From: Arcobacter nitrofigilis DSM 7299
Lineage (GTDB): Bacteria; Campylobacterota; Campylobacteria; Campylobacterales; Arcobacteraceae
Reading direction: 5' to 3'
NCBI RefSeq assembly: GCF_000092245.1
Contig: NC_014166.1
Span: 2,046,001 to 2,110,000 of the forward strand
Length of the DNA: 64,000 nucleotides
In this document: piece after piece, positions 61,014 through 64,000 of the stretch
Layout: every line of letters begins with the position of its first letter
Numbering within the stretch: the first letter of the stretch is position 1
Notes under the pieces: model-generated
The model's database searches: none
The model's input: only the letters and a program-made list of their open reading frames with translations
Told to the model about the DNA's origin: nothing
Made by a program: the position numbers and the translations under genes

Positions 61014-62567
61014 ATGATAATAAGAACTATATTTCTAATATTTTTTACATATAACCTAACTCTTGCAAAAGATTTTACAGTAGCTTCTTATAATGTGGAA
61101 AATTTCTTTGATTTAAAATATGACAAAACAGAATATAAAGAGTTTATTCCAAATACTAAATCAAACTGGAACAAAACGACATATAACACAAAACTAAAGC
61201 ACATAGTAAAAGTAATAAATGACTTAGATAAAGATGTTATTGCTTTACAAGAAGTAGAATCAAAACAAGCCTTTGATGAACTTGCAAAAAATTTACCCCA
61301 ATACAAATACTCAATTTTCAAAAAATACAAAACTTCAAGCATAGGACTAGCAATACTAAGTAAATATGAAATTAGTGATTATAAACTCATTGATGTAAAA
61401 CACTCAAAAGTCAATCGCCCTATTTTAAAAGTCACCCTAAATATAGATAATCACAAATTTATTGTTTTTAATAACCATTGGCCATCAAAAAGAAATGAAG
61501 AGAGTCAAAGAGTTTTATATGCCCAAGCCATAGAAGAGTATATAAAAAATTTAAATGAAGATGTAGATTATGTTATTTTGGGAGATTTAAATTCAAATTA
61601 CAATGAATTTGAAACTTTCAAATACTCAAAACTAAATAATACTTATGATTTAACAGGTATAAATGATGTTTTAAATACTTCTATTAAGGGTAAATTTATC
61701 TCTAAAAATGAGATTTTAAAGTATGATAAAAAAGTACATTACAATTTATGGTTAGAATTAAATTATAATCAAAGATTTTCTTATAAATTTAGAGGAGAAA
61801 ATGAGACCCCTGATAATATTGTTTTACCCAAGGCTTTATTTGATAATAAAAATATCTCTTATGTAAATAATAGCTTTCAAGTTTTCAAACCAAATTATTT
61901 AATAAAAGATGGAAAAATATTTAGATGGAAGATAAAAAATAATATCCACCAAAATATAGGATATTCTGATCACTTACCAATTTATGCAACATTTACAACA
62001 GACAAAGTTGCAAAACAAATACCAGCAAAAGTAAACTTAGTAAGTGAACTTTACACTAATAATAACCTCTCTTATCCTATATTTTTATCTAACATAAACT
62101 TAGTATATAAAACTCAACAAATAGCAATCATAAAACAAAAAAATGATAGAGCAATATTTGTTTATAAAAATGTGGCAAAATTAAAATATGACAAAAATTA
62201 CACTCTAAAAATAAATCAAACTAAGAGATTCAATGGACTATTAGAAATAAATGACTTCCAAATATTAGATAAAAAGGAAGATAAGCTAAATAAGAAATCC
62301 CTCTATTTAGATGCTTCTAAATATGATATATTAGAAAATAAGTTTCAAAATGAAGTTATATACAATATCTCAGGACTTATGCAAAACAACTATTTACACT
62401 ATATTTTCAAAAATGAAGAAAGAAAAATAAGAGTTTATGCAAAGAATAAAGAACTTTTACCAAAAAATGGGCAAAAAATTACTATAATAAATGCTCATTT
62501 AGGTTTTTACAAATCAAAACCACAAATAATACTCTATAAAAAAAGTGACTATAAATATGCTGATTAA
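61014..62567 (+). CDS. Exported endonuclease/exonuclease/phosphatase-family protein
   Basis: 517 residues. Signal peptide (IIRTIFLIFFTYNLTLA). The EEP fold is seen as VASYNVENFFD, ALQEVES, NNHWPSK, ILGDLNSNY and YSDHLPIYAT. The C-terminal 180 residues form an extra, mostly beta region that resembles an OB-like domain but is not recognised. Probably a periplasmic or secreted nuclease or phosphodiesterase. It overlaps murJ by 11 bases. Confidence 0.85.
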   Translation: MIIRTIFLIFFTYNLTLAKDFTVASYNVENFFDLKYDKTEYKEFIPNTKSNWNKTTYNTKLKHIVKVINDLDKDVIALQEVESKQAFDELAKNLPQYKYSIFKKYKTSSIGLAILSKYEISDYKLIDVKHSKVNRPILKVTLNIDNHKFIVFNNHWPSKRNEESQRVLYAQAIEEYIKNLNEDVDYVILGDLNSNYNEFETFKYSKLNNTYDLTGINDVLNTSIKGKFISKNEILKYDKKVHYNLWLELNYNQRFSYKFRGENETPDNIVLPKALFDNKNISYVNNSFQVFKPNYLIKDGKIFRWKIKNNIHQNIGYSDHLPIYATFTTDKVAKQIPAKVNLVSELYTNNNLSYPIFLSNINLVYKTQQIAIIKQKNDRAIFVYKNVAKLKYDKNYTLKINQTKRFNGLLEINDFQILDKKEDKLNKKSLYLDASKYDILENKFQNEVIYNISGLMQNNYLHYIFKNEERKIRVYAKNKELLPKNGQKITIINAHLGFYKSKPQIILYKKSDYKYAD

Positions 62568-63858
62568 ATCTATTTTTACAAATAGTAGTGGAATTTTAGT
62601 ATCAAGAATACTAGGCTTTGGAAGGGATTTACTTACTGCTTCTATTTTAGGAGCAAATATATATTCTGATATATTTTTTGTAGCTTTTAAACTACCAAAC
62701 CTATTTAGAAGAATATTTGCAGAAGGAGCTTTTACCCAAGCTTTTATTCCAGCTTATGCAAAAACAAAACAAAAAATAAGATTTACAAGCGCGATATTTT
62801 TACAATTTTTAGCTCTTATTTTATTTCTTTCACTTCTAGTGACCCTATTTTCAAAATTTGTAACCCATGTTATAGCTTTAGGATTTGATGCTAAGACTGT
62901 AGATTTAGCAGCCCCGCTTGTGGCAATAAACTTTTACTATTTACCTATGATATTTATAGTAACTTTTATGGCTGCTCTTTTACAATATAAACACCACTTT
63001 GCTACTACTGCTTTCTCAACAGCCCTATTAAACCTAGCATTAATAGCAGCACTACTTTTATCAAAAAACTTAGAAAAATATGAGATAACATATTACATGT
63101 CTTATGGAGTTTTAGTTGGTGGATTTTTACAAATTTTAGTACATCTTATTGCTATAAAAAAGAAAAATTTACTTAAAGTTTTTACTTTCAATAAAATAAA
63201 TATAAGTGAAAATAAATTTTACAAAAACTTTGTAAGTGCCACAGTAGGAAGTTCAACTTCACATATTTCTGCATTTTTAGATACTTGGTTAGCTTCATTT
63301 TTAGTAAGTGGTTCTATTTCTTATTTATACTATGCAAATAGAGTTTTTCAGCTTCCTTTAGCACTTTTTGCAATAGCAACTTCAACTGCCCTTTTTCCTA
63401 TGATTGCAAGGGCAATTAAAAATAAAGATGAAGATAACGCTTTAAGACTAATGAAAAAATCAACTATAATATTAACAGCCTTACTTGCAATTTCAACTCT
63501 AATAGGAATTGTTTTTGATAAATTTATAGTTCAATTACTTTTCCAAAGAGGTGCTTTTACAAGTACTGATACTACAAATACAGCTTTGATACTTAGTATG
63601 TATTTAATAGGACTTATTCCCTTTGGAATAGCAAAGATATTTTCCCTTTGGTTGTACTCACACGAAAAGCAATTTTTAGCTGCAAAAATCTCTATGAAAG
63701 CACTTGGCTTTAATATAGTTTTTTCACTTCTTTTAATCACTCCCTATGGAGCAGCAGGATTAGCTTTTGCTTCCACTTTAAGTGGATTTATTCTATTTTT
63801 TCTTACAATAAAAGAGTTTGGATTTATAAAATTTAAACAACTTATTTTTAGCAAATAA
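62557..63858 (+). CDS. murJ: Lipid II flippase MurJ
   Basis: 433 residues from ATG 62557 (a GTG 12 bases earlier is possible). Typical N-terminus: SSGILVSRILGFGRDLLTA, then NLFRRIFAEGAFTQAFIPAY, with 13-14 membrane helices and FQRGAFTSTDT late in the chain. Flips the peptidoglycan precursor lipid II. Overlaps the upstream gene; the ABC transporter gene follows after 68 bases. Confidence 0.95.
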   Translation: MLIKSIFTNSSGILVSRILGFGRDLLTASILGANIYSDIFFVAFKLPNLFRRIFAEGAFTQAFIPAYAKTKQKIRFTSAIFLQFLALILFLSLLVTLFSKFVTHVIALGFDAKTVDLAAPLVAINFYYLPMIFIVTFMAALLQYKHHFATTAFSTALLNLALIAALLLSKNLEKYEITYYMSYGVLVGGFLQILVHLIAIKKKNLLKVFTFNKINISENKFYKNFVSATVGSSTSHISAFLDTWLASFLVSGSISYLYYANRVFQLPLALFAIATSTALFPMIARAIKNKDEDNALRLMKKSTIILTALLAISTLIGIVFDKFIVQLLFQRGAFTSTDTTNTALILSMYLIGLIPFGIAKIFSLWLYSHEKQFLAAKISMKALGFNIVFSLLLITPYGAAGLAFASTLSGFILFFLTIKEFGFIKFKQLIFSK

Positions 63859-63926
63859 AAATTTTAGCTTTTTATTAAATATTTTAGATATAATCTGCCT
63901 TTATCACAAAAGATTTCAGGAATTTA

Positions 63927-64000
63927 ATGAGACAATTTTTTAAACAATACATACCCTATTATAAAAACTATATTTTAAAATTTTTCTATGCTTTTATTGG
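63927..64000 (+). CDS. Partial CDS, start of an ABC exporter (MsbA-like)
   Basis: ATG at 63927, with AGGA upstream, opens a frame that continues to the window edge (25 codons, MRQFFKQYIPYYKNYILKFF). The pattern of a basic amphipathic start and a first membrane helix is usual for MsbA-type lipid exporters, which often follow murJ in related genomes. Identity is tentative because only the first 24 residues are available. Confidence 0.5.
   Translation, partial: MRQFFKQYIPYYKNYILKFFYAFI

Noticed and set aside
1-64000. tRNA, rRNA, tmRNA or riboswitch genes.
   Set aside because: I checked the intergenic gaps by eye and saw no cloverleaf, rRNA or known riboswitch core; only hairpin terminators, leaders and the repeat element were found. 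A covariance search would be decisive.

Overview
The window is a very AT-rich bacterial chromosome segment, most likely from the Arcobacter group (Campylobacterota, formerly Epsilonproteobacteria). Evidence: a run of conserved genes typical of that lineage (ftsY next to a TlpA-like lipoprotein, 5-formyl-THF cyclo-ligase and ribonuclease Y; radA; ybeY; murJ), a three-domain desulforubrerythrin of the Campylobacter Rrc type, a TsdA-like dihaem cytochrome c, NhaD and NhaC sodium antiporters, and short intergenic gaps with TATAAT-type -10 boxes that often lack a clear -35. I see no rRNA, tRNA, CRISPR array, phage or transposase gene.

Layout. 0-9 kb: housekeeping genes (nhaD, nadB, a tiny lipoprotein not previously delimited, dciA-like, YgjP-type peptidase, aminotransferase, CDF transporter, CHASE2-adenylate cyclase, CBS protein). 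9.3-9.9 kb: the first copy of a non-coding, inverted-repeat-ended element. 10-13.7 kb: ABC-F, YqeY, diguanylate cyclase. 13.7-29.9 kb: a surface-protein island (one TpsB transporter, two TpsA exoproteins with almost identical secretion domains, one classical autotransporter, an exported hydrolase, an APS kinase and a TIGR03032/TPR protein), ended by a divergent two-component pair. 30-44 kb: mostly housekeeping and transport, plus a Cache protein/response regulator/histidine kinase trio. 44-52 kb: TsdA-like cytochrome, a PadR-HAAS pair with a double palindromic operator, LysE exporter, RNase H-like protein, chemoreceptor, epimerase, a fungal-type cytosine deaminase and a sialidase-like propeller. 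52-55.4 kb: a rearranged patch with LysE genes, a broken LysE tail, duplicated promoters, a solo short form and a second full copy of the repeat element. 55.8-64 kb: radA, ybeY, a Fur/PerR-Dps-Rrc oxidative-stress group, an exo/endonuclease-family protein, murJ and the start of an ABC transporter.

The most interesting part is 13.7-29.9 kb. Four promoters there (response regulator, both tpsA genes, autotransporter) share one exact architecture, TAACG-N7-TAACG-N9-TATAAT, consistent with a regulon of the OmpR-type regulator encoded in the island. The three structural genes also begin their transcripts with a conserved, covarying hairpin that abuts the ribosome-binding site. The partner sensor kinase is interrupted by a single-base frameshift exactly in a nine-A tract, so it may be phase-variable or read by slippage. 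Together this looks like a self-contained, switchable surface-display system. The second notable object is the 515-571 bp repeat element with terminal inverted repeats and an RNA-like internal fold, and its 84-bp internal-deletion derivative.
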